DNA of 64,000 nucleotides from Thiomonas sp. FB-6 (GCF_000377645.1 NZ_KB898473.1:1-64000), one strand, 5' to 3'. Positions 1-13,334 are shown, numbered from the stretch's first letter. Numbers and translations: made by a program. The notes: a model not told the origin generated them from the sequence alone.

Positions 1-4567
<4,567 letters not shown>

Positions 4568-5908
4568 TCAGGCCTGGTGCGGCTCGCGCCGTAACCAGGC
4601 CACGAAGCGCTGTCCGTACACCGGCTGGCGCCACAGCAGCCACGCGGCCGCCACCAGGTTGAGCAGCGCGATGCTCAGCAACAGCACCGGCACCGCCACT
4701 CCGAAGGCCAGCAAGGCTGCGCAATAGCCGGTGCACACGATCATGTACAGCGCGTTGAGGATGTTGTTGGCCGCGATCACGCGGGCCCTATGGCTGGCCG
4801 GCGTGTGCTGCTGGATCAAGGCGTACAGCGGAACGCTGTAGACCCCGGCGCTGGCGGAAAGCCCGAACAGATCGGCCATCACCCGCCAATGCGAGGGCCG
4901 GGCGACGAAAGCCCCGACCCCCAGCAAGGGCCCGGCAGGCGCCATGGAGTGGGCGCTGAGGTACAGGTCCACGCCGAAGAGGCTCATGCCGATCGCCCCC
5001 AGCGGGACCAGGCCGGGCTCGATGCGCCCGCGCGCCAGCCATTCGCATGCCAGCGAGCCCAGGCCCACCCCCACCGAGAACACCACCAGCAACAGCGAGG
5101 CCACCTGCTCGTTGCCGCCGAGCACGTCTTTCGCGAACACCGGGAACTGGGTGAGGAACGCCACGCCGTAGAACCACATCCAGGAAATCGCCAGCAGAGC
5201 CTGCAGCAGCACCCGGTCGCGCGCGGCCAGCCGCAGATTGGCCAGGGTTTCGCGCAACGGATTCCAGCGCACCCGCAATTGCGGATCCAGTGCCGGCGTG
5301 GGGGGAATGCGCCGCGATGCCGCCCAACCCGCCAAGGCCACGAGCAGGCAGGCGCCACCGGCCAGCCACGGCCCCTGGCGCATGCTCATCAGCAGGCCAC
5401 CCACCAGATTGCCGAGCAGGATGGCCACGAAGGTGCCCATTTCGGTCATGCCGTTGCCGCCGGTCAGTTCGGCCGGGGACAAGTGCTGAGGCAGGTAGGC
5501 GTACTTCGCCGGACCGAACACGCTGGAGTGCATGCCCATGCCGAAGGCGCAGGCCAGCAAGGCCCCCAGGTTGCCGGTGGCGAAACCCCATAGCGCCAGC
5601 GCCATGATGCCGATCTCCAGCAGCTTGACTGCGCGCATCAGCCGGTCCTTCGGCCACTTGTCGGCCAGTTGCCCACTGGTGGCCGAGAACAGCACGAAGG
5701 GCAGGATGTACAACGCCGCGATCAGGTTGACCATCAGCCCCGGCGACAACGCGGCACTCGCCTGCGCGCGGTAGGTCACCAGCACCGTGAAGGCGAACTT
5801 GAACAGGTTGTCGTTCGCGGCGCCCCCGAACTGGGTCCAGAAAAAGGGCGCGAAGCGGCGTTGGCGCAGCAGCGCGAACTGGTTCGGAGCCGCGGTAGTT
5901 TGCGACAT
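4568..5908 (-). CDS. MFS transporter, LplT-like (lysophospholipid transporter family)
   Basis: 446 residues of polytopic inner-membrane protein with about 12 hydrophobic segments. The N-terminal NDNLFKFAFTVLVTY and VFGPAKYAYLPQHLSP blocks are typical of the LplT branch of the major facilitator superfamily, which flips lysophospholipids inward in E. coli. The start at 5908 (MSQTTAAPNQFALL) lies 2 bp after the stop of the upstream hydrolase gene (TGACCATG), so it reads as the last gene of the carrier-protein operon. LplT is often found alone or with acyltransferase or racemase genes. Its place here could mean it moves a lipidated or amphipathic product of the operon, or it may simply be co-transcribed. 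Substrate is inferred from the family only. Confidence 0.85.
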   Translation of the reverse strand: MSQTTAAPNQFALLRQRRFAPFFWTQFGGAANDNLFKFAFTVLVTYRAQASAALSPGLMVNLIAALYILPFVLFSATSGQLADKWPKDRLMRAVKLLEIGIMALALWGFATGNLGALLACAFGMGMHSSVFGPAKYAYLPQHLSPAELTGGNGMTEMGTFVAILLGNLVGGLLMSMRQGPWLAGGACLLVALAGWAASRRIPPTPALDPQLRVRWNPLRETLANLRLAARDRVLLQALLAISWMWFYGVAFLTQFPVFAKDVLGGNEQVASLLLVVFSVGVGLGSLACEWLARGRIEPGLVPLGAIGMSLFGVDLYLSAHSMAPAGPLLGVGAFVARPSHWRVMADLFGLSASAGVYSVPLYALIQQHTPASHRARVIAANNILNALYMIVCTGYCAALLAFGVAVPVLLLSIALLNLVAAAWLLWRQPVYGQRFVAWLRREPHQA

Positions 5909-5910
5909 GG

Positions 5911-7713
5911 TCAGCGCGTACGAAGGGTTTCCACGAAGGCCACGAAAGCCCGGAAAAGACGCTGCTTGGCGGCTTCGGTGGTGAAGGTGTGATCGCAATC
6001 GTCGAGCGTGAATACCTGGATCGCCGACGCACGCTGACCAGCCGCGACCTCGCGCGGCGACTCCTGCCGCAACAACAGGTAGCCGGGTTCGGCATGTCCG
6101 ACGAACAATCCGACCGCGACCTGCCCGGCCCGAAGCCGCCGCAGGCCCTGTCCGATCACATTGGGCTCCGCCAGTCCGAGGCGCCGCCCGATGTCCTGCA
6201 AGACCGCTCTCAGCACGGAGAGCGCGCGGCCCGTCAGCACCTTGAAGGCCGCGGCCAGGTCCACTTGCAGCGTGAGCACCTTTTTCCACTTGGCCCAGCT
6301 GCGCATGGACCGGCGATAGCGCAGGGCCTCCGCGGCTTCCAGTCCGATGCTCTTGCCCCCAAGCGGCCGACGCCCGATCACCAGGGGATTGATCATCGCG
6401 ACCGCCCGCAAGCCTCGCGCCCGCGGCTCGATGGCCCCCTGCAGGGCCCAGTAGGCCCCCGAACACAAGCCGGCCAGAACCAGGTCCCGGAATCCATGTC
6501 GATCCTGGATGTCGTCCAGCATATCCATGACGTCATGCAGGCAGGCGGCCGCGTAACAGTCATTCTCGTCGGGCACGCCGGCGACGATCCCGTCACCCAG
6601 CATGGACAGATCGACACGCACGCTGGGGACCCCCGCGCGGGCCAACTCGCGCGCCAGCCTTGCATAGAGGCGCCCGGGGCCCGTGTGATGCACCGCGCCG
6701 GCGTTGAGCAGCAGCACCAGCGGCGCGACAGCGTGATCCACGGCCGGCTCGCAAAGCACGCTCGGCAGACGACGTGCCGTGCCGAGCATCAGGCGCCGCT
6801 CCCGGTAAACCCCATTGCGCAGTTCGGTCGCGCCACCCGCAGGGCCCGGGCCAGGGAGAGCGCCGATTTGCGAATGTCCAGAGTCCGGCGGGACCCTGGC
6901 TTGTGCGGCCATCCAGTCACAGAGGTCGTCGACCGCCGCCCAGGGCACTTCGGCATCCTGCGGGCGATCGAACATGGCGGGGTAGCCGGCGAAGGCCAGG
7001 AGGTCGGGTTCGATCCCCATGTCGCGCAAGGATTCACGCAACTTCTCGTCCCGCGCCACGTCGTCGCGCTCGAACAGCAGAATCCGGCGCACGCCGCCTA
7101 GATCCCAGTCCTGCGTGCGCATCGCGGCGACCGCCTCGACAAAGGCAGGGTCAAGCAGATGACCGGCGACGCCGACCCGCGCGTCGTCGCCGGAATGCCT
7201 GGACCCCAGGGCTGCCACGGCACGCAGTTCGCGCGCGTAGGCTCGCCCGTTGGCCACCGGCGCCCACAAGGCGATCCACCGTGCGCCGGCCCGTGCGGCC
7301 GCCATGCCCGCGACGGCAGCACCGAAGCGCAGACCGATCAATCCCACATGCGAACAACCGAACTGCTCTCTCAGGAAGCTTGCCGCCCGTACGACTGCGC
7401 CAACCCAGTCGTCCAGCCGCGCATGGTCCGGATCCTCGCCCTCGGAATCACCGGCTCCCGGATAGTCGAAGCGCAGAACGACCATTCCACGCCGCGCCAA
7501 TCCGTCGGCAAGATGGAGCAGACAGCGGTGCGTGCATTCCTCCTCCGCGCCCAACGGAGCACAGATCACGACCCCAATGGCTCCACCGGTTCCATGCAAC
7601 CACCCCGCGCAGCGATGCGGCGCCTCCCCGAAAAGCACAGGTACGCGCGGCACGACGGCGACATCCCGCCGGGAGGCTTCGCTGGGCCTCGGGGCCAAGG
7701 CGGGCTCAGGCAT
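5911..7713 (-). CDS. Tandem (double) alpha/beta hydrolase: fused homologue of exosortase-A-associated hydrolases 2 and 1
   Basis: 600 residues holding two alpha/beta-hydrolase domains. The N-half (about 20-270) matches the hydrolase-2 type (compare the gene at 29020): FDYPGAGDSEGED and an elbow GLRFGAA at 127-133 in which Arg sits where the nucleophile Ser is expected. The C-half (about 300-600) matches the hydrolase-1 type (compare the gene at 28149): LNAGAVHHTGPGRLYARLAR, the elbow GLCSGA with Ser 418, and a late DDCDHTF that supplies Asp/His. The C-half therefore looks catalytically complete and the N-half does not. No signal peptide, so probably cytoplasmic. Its start overlaps the end of the GH2-like gene by 8 bp, indicating translational coupling. 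Substrate unknown; thioesterase or acyl hydrolase activity on carrier-bound intermediates is a guess. Confidence 0.85.
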   Translation of the reverse strand: MPEPALAPRPSEASRRDVAVVPRVPVLFGEAPHRCAGWLHGTGGAIGVVICAPLGAEEECTHRCLLHLADGLARRGMVVLRFDYPGAGDSEGEDPDHARLDDWVGAVVRAASFLREQFGCSHVGLIGLRFGAAVAGMAAARAGARWIALWAPVANGRAYARELRAVAALGSRHSGDDARVGVAGHLLDPAFVEAVAAMRTQDWDLGGVRRILLFERDDVARDEKLRESLRDMGIEPDLLAFAGYPAMFDRPQDAEVPWAAVDDLCDWMAAQARVPPDSGHSQIGALPGPGPAGGATELRNGVYRERRLMLGTARRLPSVLCEPAVDHAVAPLVLLLNAGAVHHTGPGRLYARLARELARAGVPSVRVDLSMLGDGIVAGVPDENDCYAAACLHDVMDMLDDIQDRHGFRDLVLAGLCSGAYWALQGAIEPRARGLRAVAMINPLVIGRRPLGGKSIGLEAAEALRYRRSMRSWAKWKKVLTLQVDLAAAFKVLTGRALSVLRAVLQDIGRRLGLAEPNVIGQGLRRLRAGQVAVGLFVGHAEPGYLLLRQESPREVAAGQRASAIQVFTLDDCDHTFTTEAAKQRLFRAFVAFVETLRTR

Positions 7714-10198
7714 CGCGCAACGTCACGGAGTGGCGCAGGTTCGCAGCGCTGCAGTGCACCCTTCCGCGGGGCGTACCGGCGCCGGCGCGCAGGCGCACGG
7801 TGCGCTCGATTCCCGGCGCAAGATGGAAGGCGTCGTCGTCGGGCTCATACCCGGGGGCGTCGATCTCCACGCCCAGCAGCAGTTCGTCGGACTGGAGGTG
7901 CAGGCAGCGATCGGCGCCATCGGCGACCATATGGAGCCGTGGCTCCATGGCGACAGGCTCCACGCGCATGCCCTGGGGGAAATGAAAGGCCTCGGACACG
8001 AGCACCCCGTCGCTGCCGATCAGGCGAGCGACCACCGCATCGTGGGACGGCGGGCCGAAGCGATAGGCATGGTTGATGTCGACGAAGTGCCCGAACAGCT
8101 CCGCCGTGCCCAGGCGCACGTACCCCGCGGACTCCACGCGCATCCTGTGCTCGGCACGGAGCGTGCGGATGCGCCCCGCCTGCCAGAGCTCCACGACCAG
8201 CGTGGCCTCGAGAACTTCCGGACGGTCGTTGAACACCAGGAAATCGCAGCCTTCGAGTCCGCGATCGTCGATCAGCAGCGCCCGCGGCGCGAGACAGCGC
8301 TTGAGCGCCCAATACGCCGGCTTGGGACGCGCGGCGGAGTCCAGCACCCCCCAGCCGGCGCCTTGCGCCAGGTCGCGCAGCCACCACACCAGGCCCCCCT
8401 GGCATCCTGAATCGGGAGCCCGCCACGCGGTGAACACCCGCGCCATGAGCTCGCCGCTGACCAGGCCCGACCAGCGCAGGTAGGCCTGCGGATCGACCAT
8501 GCGCATCTCGCGCGGGTCGGCGCGCACCAGTTCCGGGAAATAGTGGTCGCGAACGTCCTCGAAATCCCAGCCCGCGCCGGCGTCGCGGGGCACCCCCGCC
8601 TTCCAGCGGGGATCGTGCGCGCGCAGGGCGCCCAGCCCCGAGCGTTCCAGTGCCACCTGCGCCGGCACGTTGGACAGGCCCAGGCATTCCGCGGCCAGTC
8701 GCACCTTCGCCAGGCGCGCATCCGACAGGGGTCGCCGGTAGGCACCCACGCCGTAGTAGTGGCTGACCCCCGACGACACATGAAACGGCAGCGCACCGCC
8801 GGAGGGCGACGATCGCACCCAGGCACTGGCCGGAAGCATGTGCGCGTGCATGCGCTGCAGTTCCCGGGAATGGAAGGGGTGGCTCCAGGAGTCCCTCGGA
8901 AGGCCCATCATCGCCGCCTGCTGCTCGACCTCGCTGCCGCCACACACCACCGCCAGGCAGGCGTGCCGCTCCAGCCTTCGCAGGGTCTCGCCCACCTCCG
9001 CGCGCGCCTCCTCCGCGAAACCCGGATCGTCGAAGGGGTAGTCCATGTTCGCGAACAGCAGGTCCTGCCACACCAGGATGCCCATGCGATCGCAGGCGGC
9101 ATAGAACTCCTCGGACGCGTAGAGCCCGATTCCGACCACGCGCAGCATGTTCATGCCGGCCGCCACGACCCGCTCCAGGATGGTCTGCAGCGTGGCGGCG
9201 TCGGGATCGGGACGCCGCAAGTCGGCGGCTGTCCAGCAGGCGCCACGGACGAAAAGCGCGCGGCCATTGCAACGCACGGCCAGGGCGCCCTCGGGCTGAT
9301 CGAGCTCGAAGGCCTTGAAACCGAGGCGTCCACCGTCGAGCGTCACGGCTCCTCGCGGCCCTTGCAGTTCGAGCACGCAGTCGTACAGGGCAGGAACTCC
9401 ATGCGTGTGGGGCCACCAGGGATCGATTCCTTCCAGCTCGATGTCGTGAGGCTCGATCCCGTCGGCGCCCAGGTAGGCGCGATCGACGCTGCGCACGCAG
9501 GAGCCCACGCGCAGCACCACGCCCTCGCAGGCACCTCCCCCCAGCAGCGCCCAGCGGGCGCCTACGCGCAATACCGGGCGGCCGTCGCGCCAGCTCGGGG
9601 TGAGCTGCAGATCCTGCACGTCGATGGCGCGCAGGCCCTCCAGGTAGCAGGGGCGCCACGGCCCCACCATGTCGGAGCGAGGATTCCAGCTGGCGATGCG
9701 CCCCAGCAGGGTGGTGCGAAACCAGCGCAGGTTCTGCGCGTCCACCAGGGCGGTCTTCCAGCGTGGGCGCGGACGACGCGCGAGAAGCTCGGGCTCCAGC
9801 GCGGCGCACCGCAGGACCAGCTCGCGCGCACGGCCCGGCAGCGCAACCACGTGGCAGCGATGCATGTTGCGCGTTGCCGGCACGGCCGCGCCGTCGACCC
9901 AGATCTCCACCAGCGTGGCCAGGCCCTCGAAGCGCAGGCGCATGGCGTCGACGTCGTCCCAGGACGGCAACTCGCAACGGAACCACCAGTCGAAGGCGTC
10001 CAGGCCCTGTCCGGCCACCGTATCGCTGTCCAGCGCCGCGGCGACCGTGGTCGGCAGGCTGACCTCCTGCCAGCCCTGGGGCGGGAGATCGGCGGGCTCC
10101 CGGCAGGCGCCTGGCGCCGTGCGCAGCATGCACCACCCGGTGGCGAGCATCAGGCTCCGGTGCGCCTCGATATGGCGACTGGCCAGGGGCAGGCTCAT
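7706..10198 (-). CDS. Glycoside hydrolase family 2 (beta-mannosidase-like) protein, cytoplasmic
   Basis: 830 residues. The layout is that of GH2 beta-mannosidases: an N-terminal jelly-roll sugar-binding domain (about 10-190), an immunoglobulin-like domain (about 190-300), then a TIM barrel beginning at VRGACWTAADL (about 318). The barrel has NMLRVVGIGLYASEEFYAACD and ILVWQDLLFANMDYP. The acid/base motif, normally GNNE, reads GGSE (Glu 423), and AAECLGLSN (Glu 504) is the candidate nucleophile. Both glutamates may be present, but the surrounding residues are unusual. There is no signal peptide, so it would act inside the cell. A good Shine-Dalgarno (GAGGG, spacing 7) precedes ATG 10198. It could be a true glycosidase or a repurposed sugar-binding or transferase protein; its operon partners handle carrier-bound aminoacyl groups. 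Confidence 0.82.
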   Translation of the reverse strand: MSLPLASRHIEAHRSLMLATGWCMLRTAPGACREPADLPPQGWQEVSLPTTVAAALDSDTVAGQGLDAFDWWFRCELPSWDDVDAMRLRFEGLATLVEIWVDGAAVPATRNMHRCHVVALPGRARELVLRCAALEPELLARRPRPRWKTALVDAQNLRWFRTTLLGRIASWNPRSDMVGPWRPCYLEGLRAIDVQDLQLTPSWRDGRPVLRVGARWALLGGGACEGVVLRVGSCVRSVDRAYLGADGIEPHDIELEGIDPWWPHTHGVPALYDCVLELQGPRGAVTLDGGRLGFKAFELDQPEGALAVRCNGRALFVRGACWTAADLRRPDPDAATLQTILERVVAAGMNMLRVVGIGLYASEEFYAACDRMGILVWQDLLFANMDYPFDDPGFAEEARAEVGETLRRLERHACLAVVCGGSEVEQQAAMMGLPRDSWSHPFHSRELQRMHAHMLPASAWVRSSPSGGALPFHVSSGVSHYYGVGAYRRPLSDARLAKVRLAAECLGLSNVPAQVALERSGLGALRAHDPRWKAGVPRDAGAGWDFEDVRDHYFPELVRADPREMRMVDPQAYLRWSGLVSGELMARVFTAWRAPDSGCQGGLVWWLRDLAQGAGWGVLDSAARPKPAYWALKRCLAPRALLIDDRGLEGCDFLVFNDRPEVLEATLVVELWQAGRIRTLRAEHRMRVESAGYVRLGTAELFGHFVDINHAYRFGPPSHDAVVARLIGSDGVLVSEAFHFPQGMRVEPVAMEPRLHMVADGADRCLHLQSDELLLGVEIDAPGYEPDDDAFHLAPGIERTVRLRAGAGTPRGRVHCSAANLRHSVTLRDA

Positions 10199-10207
10199 CG
10201 GGCGCCC

Positions 10208-11176
10208 TCAGCCGTACCTTGCGCGCAGCGAGTCCATTGCAGCGCCCCAGCACTCGGCCATGCGGGCGATGACCTCGAGGCTCGGAGCGCGCTTGCGCGC
10301 CATGGCGCGCGCCAGCTGAAATTGAAAGGCCTTGCTGGACTCGGAGATTTCGCGCAAGGCCCGCGACGCGTCGTCCAGTCCGGGTACGCCCTGCCCACCC
10401 AGCCAGTCCAGGTAGCTGTGCGCCAGCTCGTAGCAGGCGCCGAACTGGCGCCAGGTCACGAACGCGTAGGTGTGGAAGGTCTCCATGTCGCCTTGCATCA
10501 GCCACGCGAGGTCGGCCTCGAAGCGAGGGCCGAAACTTTCGAAGGGGTTGCGATCGGGCAGTCGCCCCAGCTGGCGGCGCAGCAAGCCCAGCGAAGCCTC
10601 GCGCAGGTCCGGCCCGCGAAGCGGCTCGCGCCGCCGCTTGACGTACTCGATGTAGGGCGGAAGCATGCGCTCGTGCACCTGCTGCGTGGGCTGGAACACG
10701 GCGTCGAAGTCCTCGCCGCCCAGCTCGTGGTAGCCCTGGTTGTGGAAGTAGCCCATGCGCCGCGCATCGCGGTCCACCCGGTTCACCGCGACGGTGGACT
10801 TGACATGCGCCAGACGATAGGCCGTGCCCTGGGTGTCCGGCAGATAGAAGGAATCCATCTCCACGAGCACCGGCCGCCCCTGCCGAAGCTGCTCCTCCAC
10901 ATGCTCGAGCAGGGGGCGCCAGGGAGCCAGTTCCTCCACCTCCCACCCGTACAGCTGCTCCAGGTCGGCGTCGCGGAACTTGAAAAAGGTCCACTCGTCG
11001 CCTTCGAAATCGACACCCAGGGTGAAGGCCAGCGCGGCGCTGGGCTCGCAGCCCAGGCCGTGCAGCAGTTCGATGACCACGTCGGTGTAGCAGTTGGTCT
11101 CCGCCCAGATCCTGTCGGGACCGTGCAGGGCGTGGCGTCTGTAGGTGCCTGGATCCAGCGCAATGACCTGATGCAT
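10208..11176 (-). CDS. DUF1839 family protein, candidate aminoacyl transferase
   Basis: 322 residues, no signal peptide. The N-terminal half contains AETNCYTDVVIELLHG with Cys 29, then RPVLVEMDSFYLPDTQG (Asp 108) and YRLAHVKST (His 124), followed by MGYFHNQGYHEL. The order Cys ... PVLVxxDxFYLP ... H is also seen in the N-terminal domain of BtrH, the butirosin enzyme that moves an aminoacyl chain from an acyl carrier protein to an aminoglycoside. The likeness is my own observation by eye and not a database hit. The C-terminal half is helical and unrecognised. The gene lies 30 bp downstream of the amino acid:carrier protein ligase and 9 bp upstream of the GH2-like gene. Inference: it takes the aminoacyl group from the carrier protein encoded in the same operon. 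DUF1839 membership is fairly secure, the function is not. Confidence 0.8.
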   Translation of the reverse strand: MHQVIALDPGTYRRHALHGPDRIWAETNCYTDVVIELLHGLGCEPSAALAFTLGVDFEGDEWTFFKFRDADLEQLYGWEVEELAPWRPLLEHVEEQLRQGRPVLVEMDSFYLPDTQGTAYRLAHVKSTVAVNRVDRDARRMGYFHNQGYHELGGEDFDAVFQPTQQVHERMLPPYIEYVKRRREPLRGPDLREASLGLLRRQLGRLPDRNPFESFGPRFEADLAWLMQGDMETFHTYAFVTWRQFGACYELAHSYLDWLGGQGVPGLDDASRALREISESSKAFQFQLARAMARKRAPSLEVIARMAECWGAAMDSLRARYG

Positions 11177-11206
11177 GGGATGGATGGACGCGGGAAGGCT
11201 GCCGGC

Positions 11207-12145
11207 TCAGCTCAGGCCGAGGCGATCGCGCACGGCCTGCGGCCAGCACGCCGGATCGAGGCCGTGGGTCTTCAGCAGCGCCAGGGTGATGCGCTCGAGG
11301 CCGAAGCCGACGCAGGAGGTATGCGCTGCCTGCTCGTCCGGCCCGAGGATGTCGAAATGCCGGCCGAAATGATCCAGGTGGCAATTGCACGAAGTCACTG
11401 CGGTGGGGTGCTCCTCCGAACAGATCGGAACCACCAGCTCGTACTTCAGCGCCTGCTCGAGCTGCGTGGCCTTCATGACCTTGCCGCCTCGACCGAAGAA
11501 CGGGTCGTTGGCCAGCACGCTGGCCACCGGCAGACGCAGGGACTCGAGAAGCGCCACTCCGGTGCGAAGCCAGCGGTCGCGGTGCTCCAGCGCCTGCTCC
11601 GCCGTCCCCATGCGCACGAATTCCCGCTGGCGGAACATTTGCATGCGCGCCGGATCATCCGAAGGTTCGTGCCGGAACACGAAGGTCTCGAGATCCACCA
11701 CGCGACCCTGGTCCGGAAGTCGAGATCCGGACGCGGTCGGGTACAAGGGATAGCAGGCTGCCGGAACCAGCATCGACTCGCCGGCGCGCAAATGCCCCGC
11801 CCAGTCGTCACCCGCATCGAGCTCGGCCAGCATCCCGCGATGCTCACGCTCGTCGCCGAAAAAGCAGTGCACCGAGCCGAGCAGATCCGGGAAATTGGCA
11901 ATGTGATCCAGGCGTTGGTAGTGGGCCCGCGCGAACAGGGGCGGGAAGCGCATCACCTCGGCCTGCTGCCACGCGCCCTCGCGGCTCACCAGGTCCTCAA
12001 TGCCCTGCACGATGCGCTCGAACACGCCGCTGCGCCCGTACAGACCGCGTACACCCAGCGGGATCAGCAGGCCGGCGTGGACCAGGCGTTCCTGGAAGCC
12101 GCGTTGCGCATCGGCGAGAGCAAGCTGGGAATGGCCGTCAGGCAT
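11207..12145 (-). CDS. Amino acid--[acyl-carrier-protein] ligase (seryl-tRNA-synthetase-like, no tRNA-binding domain)
   Basis: 312 residues, a class II aminoacyl-tRNA-synthetase catalytic core without an anticodon or tRNA-binding arm. Motif 2 is visible as MFRQREFVRMGT and motif 3 as SCVGFGLERITLALL. Cys 131, Glu 175 and Cys 278 occur at the positions expected for the catalytic zinc site of the family. The TSCNCHLDHFG segment is typical. Characterised rhizobial members activate glycine or alanine and load it on the phosphopantetheine arm of a small carrier protein rather than on tRNA. The carrier protein gene two places upstream (13335) is the obvious partner. The start at 12145 overlaps the end of the dehydrogenase gene by 8 bp. 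Amino acid specificity cannot be read from the sequence. Confidence 0.92.
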   Translation of the reverse strand: MPDGHSQLALADAQRGFQERLVHAGLLIPLGVRGLYGRSGVFERIVQGIEDLVSREGAWQQAEVMRFPPLFARAHYQRLDHIANFPDLLGSVHCFFGDEREHRGMLAELDAGDDWAGHLRAGESMLVPAACYPLYPTASGSRLPDQGRVVDLETFVFRHEPSDDPARMQMFRQREFVRMGTAEQALEHRDRWLRTGVALLESLRLPVASVLANDPFFGRGGKVMKATQLEQALKYELVVPICSEEHPTAVTSCNCHLDHFGRHFDILGPDEQAAHTSCVGFGLERITLALLKTHGLDPACWPQAVRDRLGLS

Positions 12146-13322
12146 CTTTGTGCACGATCTGCATCGCCGCGTTCAAGCCGAGCAGGCGATCGTTGTTCAC
12201 CATGACCATCGTGCCGTAGGCGTCACGCAGGTGCCGGCCCAGGCTCACGTCCGAATCGTTGCGGTACGCGTTGATGCCGCCGATGATCATGGCGCGGCCC
12301 ACGAGGTCGACCAGCAGGGTCGATGTGTTCAGTTTCAGATTGTTGACCCGGATGTTGAAACCGAAGTTTCCGAAGGCGTCGATGGGAGCGCTGCCCATCA
12401 GGCCCTGGTATTCGTCGAGCAATTGCGCCAGGCCCGCGCGCATGGTCTGCAGCACCATGTCCGCCTCGGCAAGACGCGTGGCCGCGATGGGCACCGTGTC
12501 CGGAGTCTTGCGCGCCTGGGCTCGCACCACACTGCGCGCCCGGTTCATGGAGTCGATGCCGATGCCGATCCACAGCGCGGACCAGACGAGGTGAGCCACC
12601 GGATGCATGGTTCGCGCGTGGATCTCGGCGTAGGGCACCGGCAGGATCTGCTCGCGCGAACCTCGACCATGCACGGTGAAACCGGAACTGCAGGTCCCGC
12701 GGAATCCCAGCGTGTCCCAGCCGCAGATGGGCTCGAGCTCCATGTCTTCCTTGAACAGCAGGACCTGCACCTGATCCCCGGGCGCGCTGCCGGCCTCGCG
12801 GCGCGCGGTCAGCAACAGCACGTCGGCGGCGTCCATGTAGGAAATCACCGGCGCCTTCTTGGTCACGCTGAACCGGTCGCCCTGCAGTTCCACCGCGCAG
12901 ATGCTCGAACGCAGGTCGCCCCCGATGCCCACTTCCGTGGTGGCCGAGGCCAGCAGCCATTGGTGCTCGCACAGGCGCCGCGCGAATTCGGCGAAATAGC
13001 GCGAGCCCAGCGCGTGGTGGACGATGCACGCCACCTGGATCTGATGCATCGCGTACACCATCGCCGTCGCCGAGCAATACTGTCCGAGGATCTCGCACAC
13101 CTTGACGATCTGGGGCAGGTCCAGGCCCATGCCCCCATGCTCCCTCGGGACATAGGCGCCCAGCAGGCGCGCCTCGCGCAGGGCCTCGAAGGCCTCGGCC
13201 GGAAAACGCGCATCGCGGTCGACCGCGGCGGCATGCGGCGCCAGCGCCTCGCGGCCGATGCGATGGGTCAGCGCCTGGAAATCGAGAATCCCCGGCTGCT
13301 CACTGACGGCGTGTACGTACAT
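12138..13322 (-). CDS. Acyl-CoA dehydrogenase-like flavoprotein
   Basis: 394 residues with the full acyl-CoA dehydrogenase layout: helical N-domain (REHGGMGLDLPQIVKV), beta middle domain (ATTEVGIGGDLRSS) and a C-terminal helical bundle (IGGINAYRNDSDVSLGRHLRDAYG). At the place where most family members carry the catalytic Glu of an EGT motif, this protein reads VNND, so it either uses another base or has altered chemistry. It sits between the carrier protein and the amino acid:carrier protein ligase. Precedent: FkbI-like members oxidise carrier-bound substrates, for example seryl-ACP to aminomalonyl-ACP in zwittermicin synthesis. I infer an aminoacyl-carrier substrate. A Shine-Dalgarno (GGAG) precedes ATG 13322. 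First 12 bp downstream of the carrier protein gene. Confidence 0.88.
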   Translation of the reverse strand: MYVHAVSEQPGILDFQALTHRIGREALAPHAAAVDRDARFPAEAFEALREARLLGAYVPREHGGMGLDLPQIVKVCEILGQYCSATAMVYAMHQIQVACIVHHALGSRYFAEFARRLCEHQWLLASATTEVGIGGDLRSSICAVELQGDRFSVTKKAPVISYMDAADVLLLTARREAGSAPGDQVQVLLFKEDMELEPICGWDTLGFRGTCSSGFTVHGRGSREQILPVPYAEIHARTMHPVAHLVWSALWIGIGIDSMNRARSVVRAQARKTPDTVPIAATRLAEADMVLQTMRAGLAQLLDEYQGLMGSAPIDAFGNFGFNIRVNNLKLNTSTLLVDLVGRAMIIGGINAYRNDSDVSLGRHLRDAYGTMVMVNNDRLLGLNAAMQIVHKDA

Positions 13323-13334
13323 GGCGGCTCCCGC

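Noticed and set aside
7845-11390. A 1181-codon minus-strand frame overlapping the GH2-like and DUF1839 genes in another phase
   Set aside because: Arg/Ala/Gly-rich shadow with no conserved motif; the overlapping frames carry the family signatures.
8543-12205. A 1220-codon open frame on the plus strand, opposite the GH2-like, DUF1839 and ligase genes
   Set aside because: It is antisense to three genes with clear family motifs, has no domain I can recognise, and is rich in His/Gln/Arg as expected for the shadow of high-GC coding DNA.
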